DNA of 64,000 bases from Chitinophagales bacterium (GCA_013298665.1 JAAFIK010000022.1:1-64000); one strand, 5' to 3'; shown: positions 18,271 through 27,362, numbered from the stretch's first letter. The notes: a model not told the origin generated them from the sequence alone. Made by a program: numbers and translations.

Positions 18271-19419
18271 TCAATTACAACCCAATACCTGGCAGAGTTT
18301 GGCTTCCAGATCTGGACCGCGGAGGTTTTTGGCAACAATTTTACCATCAGGGCCTACCAGGAAGTTTTGCGGGATAGAGTTGATGCTGTACAATTGTGCT
18401 ACGGCATTGCTCCAGAACTTAAGGTCACTGATATGCGTCCAGGTCAGTTGGTCATCACTGATGGCCTGTACCCAGGGTTCTTTGGCCCGATCTAATGATA
18501 CACCCAGTACTGTAAAATTCTTACTCTTAAACTTATTATAATTGTTCACCACATTAGGGTTTTCGTCACGGCAGGGACGACACCAGCTTGCCCAGAAATC
18601 AATAAGTACATATTTGCCTTTAAAGGAAGAAAGGGATACCATATTTCCATTGGGATCGGCCTGTGAGAAATCGGGTGCAGGGCTACCCACGGCCATGGGG
18701 CCACTTGCTTCTCCACCGCCCCTGGCCTGCATAATATTCTGTGCCAGTATTTTGCCATAATAACCGTCTTTACCCTGGCCTTTTAATACATTGTAGCGAT
18801 CCTCAATATAACTGCCGGCAGGTGCATAACGGGTTATCACCAGCAGCATCAACGCGCTTACGGGCGACCCCGGGTTGGCCTTCAGAAAGCCATCGGCTGT
18901 GTTGAGTATTGCCAAACTGTTGGCCTGAAAAGCCTGGCGTAAGGAATCCGTGGCTCCGGTAGCTTCTGCCTGCTGGGTAAGGGCATTGCTTTTAATCAGG
19001 AAAGGCTCGAATTGCCGGGAATAATCCGTAAAAAGATCATGCAATGCAGAACCGGTAAATTTCAGTGCATCGGTATTATTGATGTCGCCGGTTACGGTCA
19101 TCTGTTCCTGATCAACAAAAAGCGGGAGCATCTTTGCGGGATCTTTGAAGGAGAGAAGATAGATAGCGGCTCCGCCGAGCTTAGCCTGCAACCTGAATTT
19201 ACCTTTTACAGCATTGGTTTTGGCATAAATGGTACTCTTACCATCGGAACTCATCAGAGAGACTTCGCTGTTTTCCCTGAGTCCGGTAACGGTACCTGAT
19301 AAAGACCATTGACCTGCAGCAGATGAGGACACGCGCCTCACTGATGGCCGCTTGTTTTTTGCGGGTTGTGCAGCCAGAAATAAGGGCATCAGTAAACAGG
19401 AAAAAATCAACGTACGCAT
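18271..19419 (-). CDS. TlpA-like thiol-disulfide oxidoreductase with N-terminal DUF4369-type domain
   Basis: About 382 residues from the ATG at 19419 (an ATG at 19428 adds three). Signal peptide MRTLIFSCLLMPLFLAAQ. Residues about 40-150 are a beta-sandwich of the DUF4369 type (SLSGTVTGLRENSEVSLMS). Residues about 240-380 form a thioredoxin-fold AhpC/TlpA domain: VGSPAPDFSQADPNGN, then IDFWASWCRPCRDENP with the redox pair CRPC, and the cis-proline region INSIPQNFLVGPDG. Such proteins are periplasmic disulfide reductases, often linked to cytochrome c maturation or starvation response in this phylum. The exact partner is unknown. It follows trpA by 145 bases on the same strand but is probably a separate unit. 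Confidence 0.88.
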   Translation of the reverse strand: MRTLIFSCLLMPLFLAAQPAKNKRPSVRRVSSSAAGQWSLSGTVTGLRENSEVSLMSSDGKSTIYAKTNAVKGKFRLQAKLGGAAIYLLSFKDPAKMLPLFVDQEQMTVTGDINNTDALKFTGSALHDLFTDYSRQFEPFLIKSNALTQQAEATGATDSLRQAFQANSLAILNTADGFLKANPGSPVSALMLLVITRYAPAGSYIEDRYNVLKGQGKDGYYGKILAQNIMQARGGGEASGPMAVGSPAPDFSQADPNGNMVSLSSFKGKYVLIDFWASWCRPCRDENPNVVNNYNKFKSKNFTVLGVSLDRAKEPWVQAISDDQLTWTHISDLKFWSNAVAQLYSINSIPQNFLVGPDGKIVAKNLRGPDLEAKLCQVLGCN

Positions 19420-19563
19420 GGTAATCATTTAATGGTGCAATTTACGCAGTTTTATGCAGATACCATAGGGGCCTTTCCGGCACTGCGATAAAATCCCCGG
19501 GATAATCAACCGTATTGGGGAACTGGTGTGTTACGCATATCTGCGTCCTTCCCGTACAAGTGG

Positions 19564-20334
19564 TCATCCCAGTAGGGTTTCAAGAAAATTGCGGGTGGCA
19601 GCATCCGGATCGGGCTGTCCCGCCAATGCCTTTATGTAAGCAGTACCGATGATGGCGCCCTGTGTATGGCGACAGGCTGCATCAAAGCTGGCTTTGTCGC
19701 GTATGCCAAATCCTACCAGGATGGGCAGACGCAACTGCATATCCCTGAGTCTTTCAAAGTAAGGCTGCTGATCATCAATACTTTTACTGTTGCCTGTGGT
19801 GGAGGAAGAGGAAACCGCATAAATGAACCCGCTGCCCAATGTATCGATTTTCCGGATGCGGTCATCAGTTGTTTCCGGCGTTACCAGGAAAATGAAGTCA
19901 AGCCCGTGTTGCCGGATAAGGGCACCATAATGCGTCTCAAATTCATAAATCGGCAGGTCGGGCAGGATAAGTCCGTCAACACCGGCTGCAGCAGCATCCG
20001 CACAAAAGCGCTCAAACCCGTATTGCAACACCGGGTTCATATAACCCATCAGAATGACGGGTACCTGAACCTGGTGACGCATCGCCCGCAATTGATTCAG
20101 CAATACAGGAATGGTCATCCCGTTGCGCAGGGCCTGCTGGCTGCTGGCCTGTATTACTTCCCCATCGGCAAGGGGATCGCTGTAGGGCATCCCTATTTCT
20201 ATAAGGTTGGCGCCATGACTTTGCAATGCGGTGATGACGGCAGATGTACTGTCGGCATAAGGATATCCCGCTGTACAATAAACATTGAGTATTCTTGTTT
20301 TCTTCTGGTTAAACACCTGTGCTATGCGGCTCAT
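19564..20334 (-). CDS. trpA: Tryptophan synthase alpha subunit
   Basis: Cleaves indole-3-glycerol phosphate to indole and glyceraldehyde 3-phosphate; indole is channelled to TrpB. 256 residues, a TIM barrel. The catalytic glutamate is in GANLIEIGMPYSDPLADG and the catalytic aspartate in GVDGLILPDLP; the phosphate-binding region is LVGFGIRDKASF and GAIIGTAYI. It is the last gene of the trp operon, separated from trpB by a small lipoprotein gene. Confidence 0.97.
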   Translation of the reverse strand: MSRIAQVFNQKKTRILNVYCTAGYPYADSTSAVITALQSHGANLIEIGMPYSDPLADGEVIQASSQQALRNGMTIPVLLNQLRAMRHQVQVPVILMGYMNPVLQYGFERFCADAAAAGVDGLILPDLPIYEFETHYGALIRQHGLDFIFLVTPETTDDRIRKIDTLGSGFIYAVSSSSTTGNSKSIDDQQPYFERLRDMQLRLPILVGFGIRDKASFDAACRHTQGAIIGTAYIKALAGQPDPDAATRNFLETLLG

Positions 20335-20381
20335 ATTAAATTGTGCTTGATAAAAGTGGAGGTTGTTGCTTGATGTGTTGT

Positions 20382-20738
20382 TCAGTAACCAACGGTTCCC
20401 AGGGCGATAAGCTGATCGCCCAGGCGGATAAAATGATACGGAGGATTGGTGTCTATATCGAGCGTAATCTTATACAGCGTTTCCCCCTTCGTTGCGAAAC
20501 TCACCCTGAGTGTATCTCCTGCCCGTTCAACCGTATATACCGGCTCACTGGTTGTTTTGGGCAGGCAATAATCAAATTCATAACGCTGCCCATTGGTATT
20601 CGACACCATATTCACTTTTTCCGTCCGTTGTGCACAAACACCGGCTTCTTTTAGCGAGATACTGTGCTTTACAAAATCAGTTTTAAAGTTGCAACCCAGG
20701 CAACTGCCGGAAAGAATGGCGATTAAAAGCTTTTGCAT
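20382..20738 (-). CDS. Small putative lipoprotein inserted between trpB and trpA
   Basis: A 118-residue protein. MQKLLIAILSGSCLGC looks like a lipoprotein signal with the modified cysteine at about residue 16, so it is probably exported and membrane-anchored. The remainder is beta-rich (YTVERAGDTLRVSFATKGETLYKITLD) with four further cysteines or so; no family is recognised. It lies 64 bases after trpB and 47 before trpA, in the same direction, so it should be co-transcribed with the trp genes. A role in tryptophan synthesis is not implied by its sequence. The open frame with clean signal peptide argues it is real. Confidence 0.6.
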   Translation of the reverse strand: MQKLLIAILSGSCLGCNFKTDFVKHSISLKEAGVCAQRTEKVNMVSNTNGQRYEFDYCLPKTTSEPVYTVERAGDTLRVSFATKGETLYKITLDIDTNPPYHFIRLGDQLIALGTVGY

Positions 20739-20802
20739 AATGCGGTTTTATAGTTGATGATTGATGAAATTGATCCAATAAGCTGAAGCCAGCCGGGCTG
20801 CC

Positions 20803-21978
20803 TCAGATATGTTTCATATATGTTGCGAGGTCTTTATCTCCGCGACCGCTCAGGCAGATGACCACCCGGTCGTCCGTTGTAAAGTGCATCCTGTCCAGTA
20901 CAGCAAAAGCATGTGCCGTTTCCAATGCAGGAATGATGCCTTCGGTACGGCTGACATGGAATGCTGCCCTGAGGGCTTCATCATCCGTTGCACTCATAAA
21001 GGTACCCCTTCCGCTTACAAAAAGATGTGCGTGCAATGGCCCGATACCGGGATAATCCAATCCGGCAGAGATACTGTGCGGCTCCACCACCTGTCCATCT
21101 GCTGTCTGCATAAGCAGGCTCTTGCTGCCATGCAGGATACCTGTAGTACCCAACTGCGTAGTGGCAGCGCTAAGGCCACTGTTAATCCCTTCACCTGCGG
21201 CTTCTACGGCTACCAGTTGTACAGCGGGTTCATCAAGAAAATGATAAAAAGCACCGGCCGCATTACTACCGCCGCCCACACAGGCAATTACATGCGTGGG
21301 TAATGCATTCCCTGTTTGTGTCAATAGCTGCGCCCGCATTTCTTTGCTGATCACCGACTGGAAACGGGCAACCATATCCGGGTAAGGATGCGGCCCCACC
21401 ACACTGCCAATAATATAATGCGTATCCTCAGGGTGATTGATCCAATCACGGATGGCTTCGTTGGTAGCATCTTTAAGGGTTTTACTGCCGCTTACAGCGG
21501 GTACCACTACAGCACCGAGCATCTGCATCCTGGCCACGTTGGGGGCCTGCCGCTCAATATCTTTTGCCCCCATATATACAATACATTCCATACCCATCAG
21601 TGCACAGACGGTTGCCGTAGCCACACCATGCTGCCCGGCACCCGTTTCGGCAATGATCCGCTGCTTACCGAGGCGTCGCGCCAGCAATATCTGGCCAATG
21701 GTATTGTTGATCTTGTGTGCGCCGGTATGGCAGAGATCTTCCCGCTTCAGGTAAATCGTTGCACCATACTGCGCACTCAGCCGCCGGGCGTGAAACAGGG
21801 GGGTTGGTCTGCCAACATAATCGGTCAGCAATTGCTGAAATTCTGCCTGGAAAAGCGGATCATTAATGATCCCGGTATATTCCTGACGCAATTGCTCTAC
21901 ATTGGGATGAAGCATTTCCGGAATGTATGCCCCGCCAAACTCACCATAATACCCTTGTTCGTTTACACTGTAGTTCAT
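20803..21978 (-). CDS. trpB: Tryptophan synthase beta subunit
   Basis: PLP enzyme that joins indole and serine to give tryptophan. 391 residues, normal length. The PLP lysine lies in LKREDLCHTGAHKINNTIGQ, the ETGAGQHGVATAT segment closes the active site with its catalytic region glutamate, and the phosphate-binding glycine loop is CVGGGSNAAG. NEQGYYGEFGGAYIPEM is the usual N-terminus. Part of the trp operon, downstream of trpF (51 bases). Confidence 0.98.
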   Translation of the reverse strand: MNYSVNEQGYYGEFGGAYIPEMLHPNVEQLRQEYTGIINDPLFQAEFQQLLTDYVGRPTPLFHARRLSAQYGATIYLKREDLCHTGAHKINNTIGQILLARRLGKQRIIAETGAGQHGVATATVCALMGMECIVYMGAKDIERQAPNVARMQMLGAVVVPAVSGSKTLKDATNEAIRDWINHPEDTHYIIGSVVGPHPYPDMVARFQSVISKEMRAQLLTQTGNALPTHVIACVGGGSNAAGAFYHFLDEPAVQLVAVEAAGEGINSGLSAATTQLGTTGILHGSKSLLMQTADGQVVEPHSISAGLDYPGIGPLHAHLFVSGRGTFMSATDDEALRAAFHVSRTEGIIPALETAHAFAVLDRMHFTTDDRVVICLSGRGDKDLATYMKHI

Positions 21979-22029
21979 GATAATCGTATTAACATTTTAA
22001 TAATAAGCCAGATGGCTTGCAGACATCCG

Positions 22030-22680
22030 TTACCCCGCAGATGGCTCCTTCAATGCACGGATAAAATTGCTTACTTTTTCCATATCCTTTACACCGGGCA
22101 TCAGTTCAAACCGGCTGTTGATGTCTACCGCAAATAAAGATTTGGCTACGGGCTCTTTTGCAAAGGCTTTCAGGCCCTCTTCATCACCCGGCGCAATACC
22201 ACCACTAAGAAAGAAGGGCTTGTTGATGCGGCTGTTGAGCAACAGGTTCCAGTTGAATTTTTTACCTGTCCCCCCATATCCTGCGCCCTCGGTATCAAAC
22301 AAAAACATATCACAGGTATCTGAAAAATCGCGGATGATCCACTCAACTCTTGTGGTCTCCGTGAGCCGGAAAGCTTTGACCACGGTGATATAATTGGCAA
22401 TCTTTTCGCAATACCGCGGCGTTTCATCGCCGTGTAATTGCACCATGTGTAAACCACAATCGTCCACCAGCCGAAGCAGCTCTTCAGGATCGGCGTTTAC
22501 AAAAACGCCCACCTTATTGATGCTCCGTTCTTTCTTTAGTGCGGCGGCGGTATACTGCTGCAAAACATAACGGGGCGAGCGGGGATAAAAAATAAATCCC
22601 GCAAAATCAACTCCTGCCTTTACCAGTTCAGGAAGCTGTTCTAATTGCCTGACACCACATACTTTAACCCGCATGGCCAT
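22030..22680 (-). CDS. trpF: Phosphoribosylanthranilate isomerase
   Basis: Converts phosphoribosylanthranilate to CdRP. 216 residues, TIM barrel. The catalytic cysteine is in VKVCGVRQLEQLPEL, the catalytic aspartate in MFLFDTEGAGYGGTGKKFNW, and the phosphate-binding glycine segment is FFLSGGIAPGDEEG followed by AVDINSRFE. Its start overlaps the end of trpC by 17 bases, so the two are translationally coupled. Confidence 0.96.
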   Translation of the reverse strand: MAMRVKVCGVRQLEQLPELVKAGVDFAGFIFYPRSPRYVLQQYTAAALKKERSINKVGVFVNADPEELLRLVDDCGLHMVQLHGDETPRYCEKIANYITVVKAFRLTETTRVEWIIRDFSDTCDMFLFDTEGAGYGGTGKKFNWNLLLNSRINKPFFLSGGIAPGDEEGLKAFAKEPVAKSLFAVDINSRFELMPGVKDMEKVSNFIRALKEPSAG

Positions 22681-23458
22681 GATTTAAGCGATGTACAAAA
22701 TCAGCAAATGCTATCGCAGGATCGGGTGTTCTCATAAAGTGTTCCCCGATCAGGAACCCACTGAAGCCATGACTTTTGAGCATCCGTATTACATCAGGAT
22801 CATGTATGCCACTCTCCGCGATGGTTAATTTATCCGCAGGCACCTGTGCCGCCAGCCGGATGGAATGATCAAGGTCAACCGTAAAGGTTTTAAGGTCGCG
22901 GTTATTGATCCCCACCAGTTCAATTCCACTGCAGATATGTCCCAACTCAGCTTCATGGTGTATTTCAAGCAATACTTCAAGTCCGAGCGCTTTTGCAAAA
23001 GTGGCTAACCGTTCCACTTCATCGGGTGTCAGGCAGGCTGCAATGAGCAGGATCACGTCTGCACCGATCGCCCTTGCTTCAAGTATCTGGTATTCATCAA
23101 TGATAAAGTCCTTGCGCAGGATGGGAATATCATTCGCCCTTGCCGCAATGAGATCCGCATCTGTACCGCCAAAAAAACGGGTATCTGTCAATACGGAAAG
23201 TCCGCTGGCGCCATGCAGGGTATAGGCTGCTGTTACTTCAGCCACACCGGCCTTGTCGTTGATAACGCCTTTGGAAGGGGAACGCCGTTTAAATTCTGCG
23301 ATGATGCCGGTACGTGAACCGTCTTCAAGGTATTGCCGCAGCGACAGGACCTGGTGCATGAAACCCGGTGCTTTTTCAAGAATGGCAACGGGTACCGCAA
23401 CTTTACGCGCCGCGACCTCCTCCGTTTTATGGGCAATGATTTGTGCTAAAATGTTCAT
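22664..23458 (-). CDS. trpC: Indole-3-glycerol phosphate synthase
   Basis: Closes the indole ring of CdRP. 264 residues, a stand-alone TrpC not fused to TrpF. Visible motifs are GIIAEFKRRSPSKGVI with the catalytic lysine, LRKDFIIDEYQILEARAIGAD with the second lysine, ELVGINNRDLKTFTVD and AESGIHDPDVIRML. Overlaps trpD by four bases and trpF by 17. Confidence 0.97.
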   Translation of the reverse strand: MNILAQIIAHKTEEVAARKVAVPVAILEKAPGFMHQVLSLRQYLEDGSRTGIIAEFKRRSPSKGVINDKAGVAEVTAAYTLHGASGLSVLTDTRFFGGTDADLIAARANDIPILRKDFIIDEYQILEARAIGADVILLIAACLTPDEVERLATFAKALGLEVLLEIHHEAELGHICSGIELVGINNRDLKTFTVDLDHSIRLAAQVPADKLTIAESGIHDPDVIRMLKSHGFSGFLIGEHFMRTPDPAIAFADFVHRLNHGHAG

Positions 23459-24438
23459 AGTAATTTTTTTAATGCCTGTAGTGCAGCGCCACTTTCCAGA
23501 CTTTCCAGGGCTGCATCATAAGCGTCATCATAAGCCGTATACTGACCGGTAGCCTGTAACGCCATAGCCGCATTAGCCAGTACCACAGCATTTTGCGCCC
23601 AGGTGCCTTCGCCCCTGATGATGGTGGTAAAAATTTTTGCGGCTTCTTCTACGGAGTTGCCGCCATACAGGTCTGCCGGACTCACGGTACGTTTGCCCAA
23701 CTGCTCAGCGGTCATGATGCGTTCCCCGGCATTGGTGATCACCCGGGTATCATTGGTAAGGGATATTTCATCATAGCCATCAAGGCTGTGGATGATGGTA
23801 AAAGCGGCGTCTGTCTGTTGCAGCAGATAATTGTAGATACGCCCCATCTCCAGGCTATATACGCCCACCAACTGGTACTGCGGTTTGGCAGGATTCACCA
23901 TGGGCCCCAGCATATTGAAAAAAGTGCGTACCCCGAGGTTTTTGCGTATGCCGGCCACCGCTTTAAGGGCAGGGTGAAAAAGCGGGGCGTGCAGGAAGCA
24001 GATGCCGGCATCCTCCACCTCTTTTTGCAGCGTGCCCGTATCGGCCTTGAAGCGGTAACCCAATTGTTCCATCACATTGCTGCTACCGCTGATGCTGGAG
24101 GCTCCATAGTTACCGTGCTTGGCTACTTTGTGTCCTGCGCCGGCTACAATAAAGCAACTGAGTGTAGAGATGTTAAAGGTATTCTTTCCATCGCCGCCGG
24201 TACCGACAATATCCATTACAGCATGGCCGCCAAGCTCAACGGGCAGACAGCGTTCGAGCAATGCATCACGAAACCCCTGCAACTCATCAATGGTGATACT
24301 CCGCATCAGGTAAACCGTAATGAAAGCAGCGATCTCGCTGTCGTTGTATACCCCGCCGGCAATATTGCCCAGCACTTCTTTGGCCAGTTCACGCGTAAGG
24401 GTTTTGTGTTCAAATAAATGATTGAGTATTTTTTTCAT
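23455..24438 (-). CDS. trpD: Anthranilate phosphoribosyltransferase
   Basis: Transfers phosphoribose from PRPP to anthranilate. 327 residues. The PRPP-binding motif is DIVGTGGDGKNTFNIST, followed by KHGNYGASSISGSSNVMEQLG (anthranilate/PRPP site) and FFNMLGPMVNPAKPQYQLVGV, typical of the family. Follows trpG by two bases and overlaps trpC by four. Not fused to TrpG, unlike in some enteric bacteria. Confidence 0.97.
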   Translation of the reverse strand: MKKILNHLFEHKTLTRELAKEVLGNIAGGVYNDSEIAAFITVYLMRSITIDELQGFRDALLERCLPVELGGHAVMDIVGTGGDGKNTFNISTLSCFIVAGAGHKVAKHGNYGASSISGSSNVMEQLGYRFKADTGTLQKEVEDAGICFLHAPLFHPALKAVAGIRKNLGVRTFFNMLGPMVNPAKPQYQLVGVYSLEMGRIYNYLLQQTDAAFTIIHSLDGYDEISLTNDTRVITNAGERIMTAEQLGKRTVSPADLYGGNSVEEAAKIFTTIIRGEGTWAQNAVVLANAAMALQATGQYTAYDDAYDAALESLESGAALQALKKLL

Positions 24439-24440
24439 TG

Positions 24441-25019
24441 CTATTGCTTTAACCAGTTTTTCAATATCTGTTCCCCTGCGGGTGTAAGTACGCTCTCGGG
24501 ATGAAATTGCACTCCCTGCACATCGTACTGCCGGTGCTGTAGTGCCATGATATACCCCTGATCATCCTTTGCCGTAATGGTCAGTGTATCGGGCAGACCC
24601 TTTTCTTCCACCACCCAACTGTGGTAACGGCCCACATCAATAGCCGGTGGTAAACCTTCAAAAAGACCTCCCGGCTCAAGGATATGGCAGGGGGTGGATA
24701 CCCCATGAAACACCTCCGACAGGTTCGTAATGCCGGCACCAAAGGCCTGTCCGATGGCCTGGTGACCAAGACAGACACCCAGTATGGACTTGGTGGCGGC
24801 ATAGGCTTTAATGAGCGGCAGCAGGAGGCCTGCTTCTTCGGGTATGCCGGGTCCCGGCGACAGGATAATCTTATCATAAGCTTTTACCGCTTCCAACGGC
24901 AACTGGTCATTGCGATGGACTTCTACCCGGTAGTGCAGGATTTTTTCTACAAGGTGTACCAGGTTGTAGGTAAAAGAATCATAATTGTCAAAAACGAGTA
25001 TCTTGTATGTATTGGCCAT
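24441..25019 (-). CDS. trpG: Anthranilate synthase glutamine amidotransferase subunit
   Basis: Class I glutamine amidotransferase that supplies ammonia to TrpE. 192 residues. The nucleophile cysteine is in GVCLGHQAIGQAFG and the His-Glu pair in VQFHPESVLTPAG; the N-terminal KILVFDNYDSFTYNLVHL is typical. TrpG may also serve aminodeoxychorismate synthase (PabA), as in several bacteria, but its position directly after trpE argues for tryptophan synthesis. Confidence 0.96.
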   Translation of the reverse strand: MANTYKILVFDNYDSFTYNLVHLVEKILHYRVEVHRNDQLPLEAVKAYDKIILSPGPGIPEEAGLLLPLIKAYAATKSILGVCLGHQAIGQAFGAGITNLSEVFHGVSTPCHILEPGGLFEGLPPAIDVGRYHSWVVEEKGLPDTLTITAKDDQGYIMALQHRQYDVQGVQFHPESVLTPAGEQILKNWLKQ

Positions 25020-25093
25020 AAATTAAATCTTATGTCTTAAATCTTGTATCTCCATTCTTTTGTCTCACATCTCTTGTCGTGCATTCCATATCT
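25020..25093. repeat. Low-complexity spacer between trpE and trpG
   Basis: The 74-base spacer is built of imperfect repeats of the type 'tcttatgtct / tcttgtatctc / ttttgtctcacatctcttgtc'. On the minus strand it is a purine-rich AGAGACAAGA-like run. All other trp junctions except that before trpA are tight. I see no hairpin or frame in it. Confidence 0.45.
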
Positions 25094-26509
25094 CTACATC
25101 AGTGCTCCTGCCATAATCACCGCCTGCTTCAGTGCCCCTAATTTGTTATGCACTTCCTGCAACTCGCTTTCAGGTTTACTGGCGGCAACAACACCGGCAC
25201 CCGCCTGATAATACAGGGTATTGTCTTTACTCAGCAGGGTACGGATCATAATGGCCTGGTTGCAACTGCCATCAAAACCCATAAACCCGATACAGCCTCC
25301 ATAATAACTCCGGCGTGTGGGTTCAAGTGCATCAATGATCTGCATAGCCCTGATCTTAGGTGCCCCGCTGAGTGTGCCGGCCGGAAAACTTACGGCCAGT
25401 ACTTCAAAGGGATTACTACCCGGCAGTACGTTGCCCGTTACTTCACTTACGAGGTGGATGACATGGCTGTAATATTGTACCTGCCGGTAATGGCTTACGG
25501 TCACTTCATCACAGCGGCGGCTGAGGTCGTTCCGGGCAAGATCAACCAGCATAACGTGTTCTGCCAGTTCTTTGGGATCCCGCAGCAAAGCCTCTGCAAG
25601 TGCCTGATCTGTGGCTTCATCACCCGTACGCCTGAAGGTACCGGCAATCGGGTGCATAATGGCTTTACCCTGCTGTACGATCAGTTGTGCCTCCGGAGAG
25701 GAACCCATAAGCTTATAGTCGCCATAGTCGAAATAAAAAAGATAGGGTGAAGGGTTGATGCTGCGCAGGGCACGGTAAACATTAAACTCATCGCCGGTAA
25801 AGGATTGCTGGAACCGGCGGCTGAGTACCACCTGGAACACATCGCCGCGCTGGCAATGCTGAATACCTTTTCGCACCATATCCATATAAGCTGCATCATC
25901 CATATTCGAGGCTTCCTCTCCCTTTGCCGCAAAGGGGAAGACCGGTACATCCCGGCTGCGGATCAACGATTCAATGAGCGTGGCTTCGCTTTCTATTCCG
26001 GCAACACGGTTCTCACAAAGCAGCAATTCATCTTTAAAATGATTGATCACGATCACATACTGGTAAAGCCGGTAACGCATCAGTGGAATGGCAGCCCCCG
26101 GTTTGTTTCCATCCAGTGCAATACTGTCAAAAAAGCGAACCGCGTCATAACTGGTATAGCCAAATAACCCCTGTGCAAACCGGGCTTCCTTCTGTGCAGG
26201 TGGCTGAGGATCGAAGCGCTGCATAAAACCGTGCAGCAACTGTGGCACTACAGCAGGATCTGTGATGGATTTCTTCTCTGCAGGCTGCCCGGGCATTTTG
26301 GTTTCGGCCAAAGCGGTATCCCTTACTTCCACGCCGCCGATGGCGTTGATACCGATAAAGGAATAACTGTTTTCAGCCGCATGGTGATCGGTACTTTCCA
26401 ACAGGATCGTATCCCTGAAGCGGTCGCGCAGGCGAAGGTAAATCCCAACCGGCGTATACACATCTGCAAGAAATTTTCTGGCAGTTGTTTCTATAATAAC
26501 TTTTTTCAT
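25094..26509 (-). CDS. trpE: Anthranilate synthase component I
   Basis: Makes anthranilate from chorismate with TrpG. 471 residues. The N-terminal domain has the tryptophan-binding feedback motif LLES (in DTILLESTDHHAAENSYSFIG), so feedback inhibition is likely. The chorismate-binding C-terminal domain has FQVVLSRRFQQSFTGDEF, LMGSSPEAQL, HPIAGTFRRTGDEATDQ, LSGAPKIRAMQIID and YYGGCIGF. First structural gene of the trp operon, 31 bases after the attenuator terminator. Confidence 0.97.
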   Translation of the reverse strand: MKKVIIETTARKFLADVYTPVGIYLRLRDRFRDTILLESTDHHAAENSYSFIGINAIGGVEVRDTALAETKMPGQPAEKKSITDPAVVPQLLHGFMQRFDPQPPAQKEARFAQGLFGYTSYDAVRFFDSIALDGNKPGAAIPLMRYRLYQYVIVINHFKDELLLCENRVAGIESEATLIESLIRSRDVPVFPFAAKGEEASNMDDAAYMDMVRKGIQHCQRGDVFQVVLSRRFQQSFTGDEFNVYRALRSINPSPYLFYFDYGDYKLMGSSPEAQLIVQQGKAIMHPIAGTFRRTGDEATDQALAEALLRDPKELAEHVMLVDLARNDLSRRCDEVTVSHYRQVQYYSHVIHLVSEVTGNVLPGSNPFEVLAVSFPAGTLSGAPKIRAMQIIDALEPTRRSYYGGCIGFMGFDGSCNQAIMIRTLLSKDNTLYYQAGAGVVAASKPESELQEVHNKLGALKQAVIMAGALM

Positions 26510-26539
26510 GATGTATGTTTTGTTCCGGTGCCGGCAAAT

Positions 26540-26604
26540 AAAAAACCCGGCAGTTGTGCCGGGCTTCGTTATTTTTTAATTAAATAAATAGCAGTTGGGC
26601 ACAA
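26540..26604 (-). terminator. trp attenuator: terminator with competing antiterminator
   Basis: On the minus strand GCCCGGCA...TGCCGGG (forward 26546-26563, 7-bp stem, 4-base loop) is followed by six T (forward 26540-26545): an intrinsic terminator before trpE. The upstream segment TTGTGCC (forward 26598-26604) is complementary to GGCACAA in the 5' arm and loop of the terminator (forward 26554-26560), giving a 7-bp antiterminator. Upstream GTTGG in the Trp-codon region (forward 26626-26630) can pair with CCAAC (forward 26594-26598), the expected 1:2 pairing. The arrangement matches ribosome-mediated attenuation. Confidence 0.85.
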
Positions 26605-26655
26605 TCAAGAGATTATGCTCCACCACCAACCATTATTTAATATATTTTGTTTCAT
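26605..26655 (-). CDS. trpL: trp operon leader peptide
   Basis: A 16-residue peptide MKQNILNNGWWWSIIS, read from the ATG at 26655 to the TGA at 26605-26607. Three consecutive TGG codons are the hallmark of a tryptophan-sensing leader: when Trp-tRNA is scarce the ribosome stalls on them and the downstream antiterminator forms. It is too short for ordinary gene finding. The ATG begins only about 8 bases after a promoter-like box, so the transcript may have a very short leader. Confidence 0.88.
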   Translation of the reverse strand: MKQNILNNGWWWSIIS

Positions 26656-26663
26656 TGCTCGCA

Positions 26664-26695
26664 CAAAGATGAAGGAGAATTATCAAACCTGCAAA
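26664..26695 (-). promoter_or_regulatory. Probable trp operon promoter
   Basis: On the minus strand TTTG (forward 26692-26695) is followed after 20 bases by CATCTTTG (forward 26664-26671), 7 of 8 matches to the Bacteroidota -7 consensus TAnnTTTG, with the usual -33 TTTG. It lies immediately upstream of the leader peptide. Confidence 0.5.
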
Positions 26696-26732
26696 TTTTT
26701 TTTGATACTTTTATGCTCCTTATACATCAACT

Positions 26733-27362
26733 ATGCATATCATCATCTTTGGCGCAACAGGACAGGTGGGTATCCAACTCGTTAAACAGGCATTGTGGAA
26801 GGGTCATACGGTAAAGGCTTTCGGCCGCAATGTGTTTGACTTTGTGGATATAGAAAATGACAAGCTGATTCTTATCAAGGGGGCGTTGTTTGACGAAGGC
26901 GAAGTACGCGCGGCCATTGCCGGTACAGATGCCGTACTCAGTGCATTGGGCGGAGCCATCAATGGTACAGATAAAACCCGTAGCCTGGGCATGAAAAATA
27001 TCGTACAGCAAATGACGGCTACTGGTGTAAAGCGCATCATCGGCATTGGTGGAATGGGGGTATTAAATGCAGATGATGAGCACCTGCTGATGGATACGGA
27101 AGGCTATCCTCCCGAGTATATTCCTGTATCCCATGAACATCGCGCAGCTTACGAATCGCTCCGCAACAGCCACTTAGACTGGACCTTTGTTTGTCCGCCC
27201 GATATCCAAAACGCTGAAGCAACAGGACTCTTTCATACCAAAGCCGATTACCCGCCGGAACCCAACAGGTATTCCATCACGGCGGGCGACCTTGCGTTGT
27301 TTATGCTGAATGAACTTGAAAAGGGGGCCTACCTCAACATGCGGGTTGGCATAAGCAATTGA
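26733..27362 (+). CDS. NAD(P)-binding (NmrA/atypical SDR-like) protein
   Basis: A 209-residue Rossmann-fold protein. MHIIIFGATGQVGIQLVKQAL holds the nucleotide-binding GxxGxxG, and GTDAVLSALGG and IIGIGGMGVLNAD are typical of NmrA-like or biliverdin-reductase-B-like proteins. These are reductases or redox sensors. There is no YxxxK pair in the classical position, which fits the atypical group. It is divergent from the trp operon, sharing the 77-base gap. Substrate unknown. Confidence 0.8.
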   Translation: MHIIIFGATGQVGIQLVKQALWKGHTVKAFGRNVFDFVDIENDKLILIKGALFDEGEVRAAIAGTDAVLSALGGAINGTDKTRSLGMKNIVQQMTATGVKRIIGIGGMGVLNADDEHLLMDTEGYPPEYIPVSHEHRAAYESLRNSHLDWTFVCPPDIQNAEATGLFHTKADYPPEPNRYSITAGDLALFMLNELEKGAYLNMRVGISN

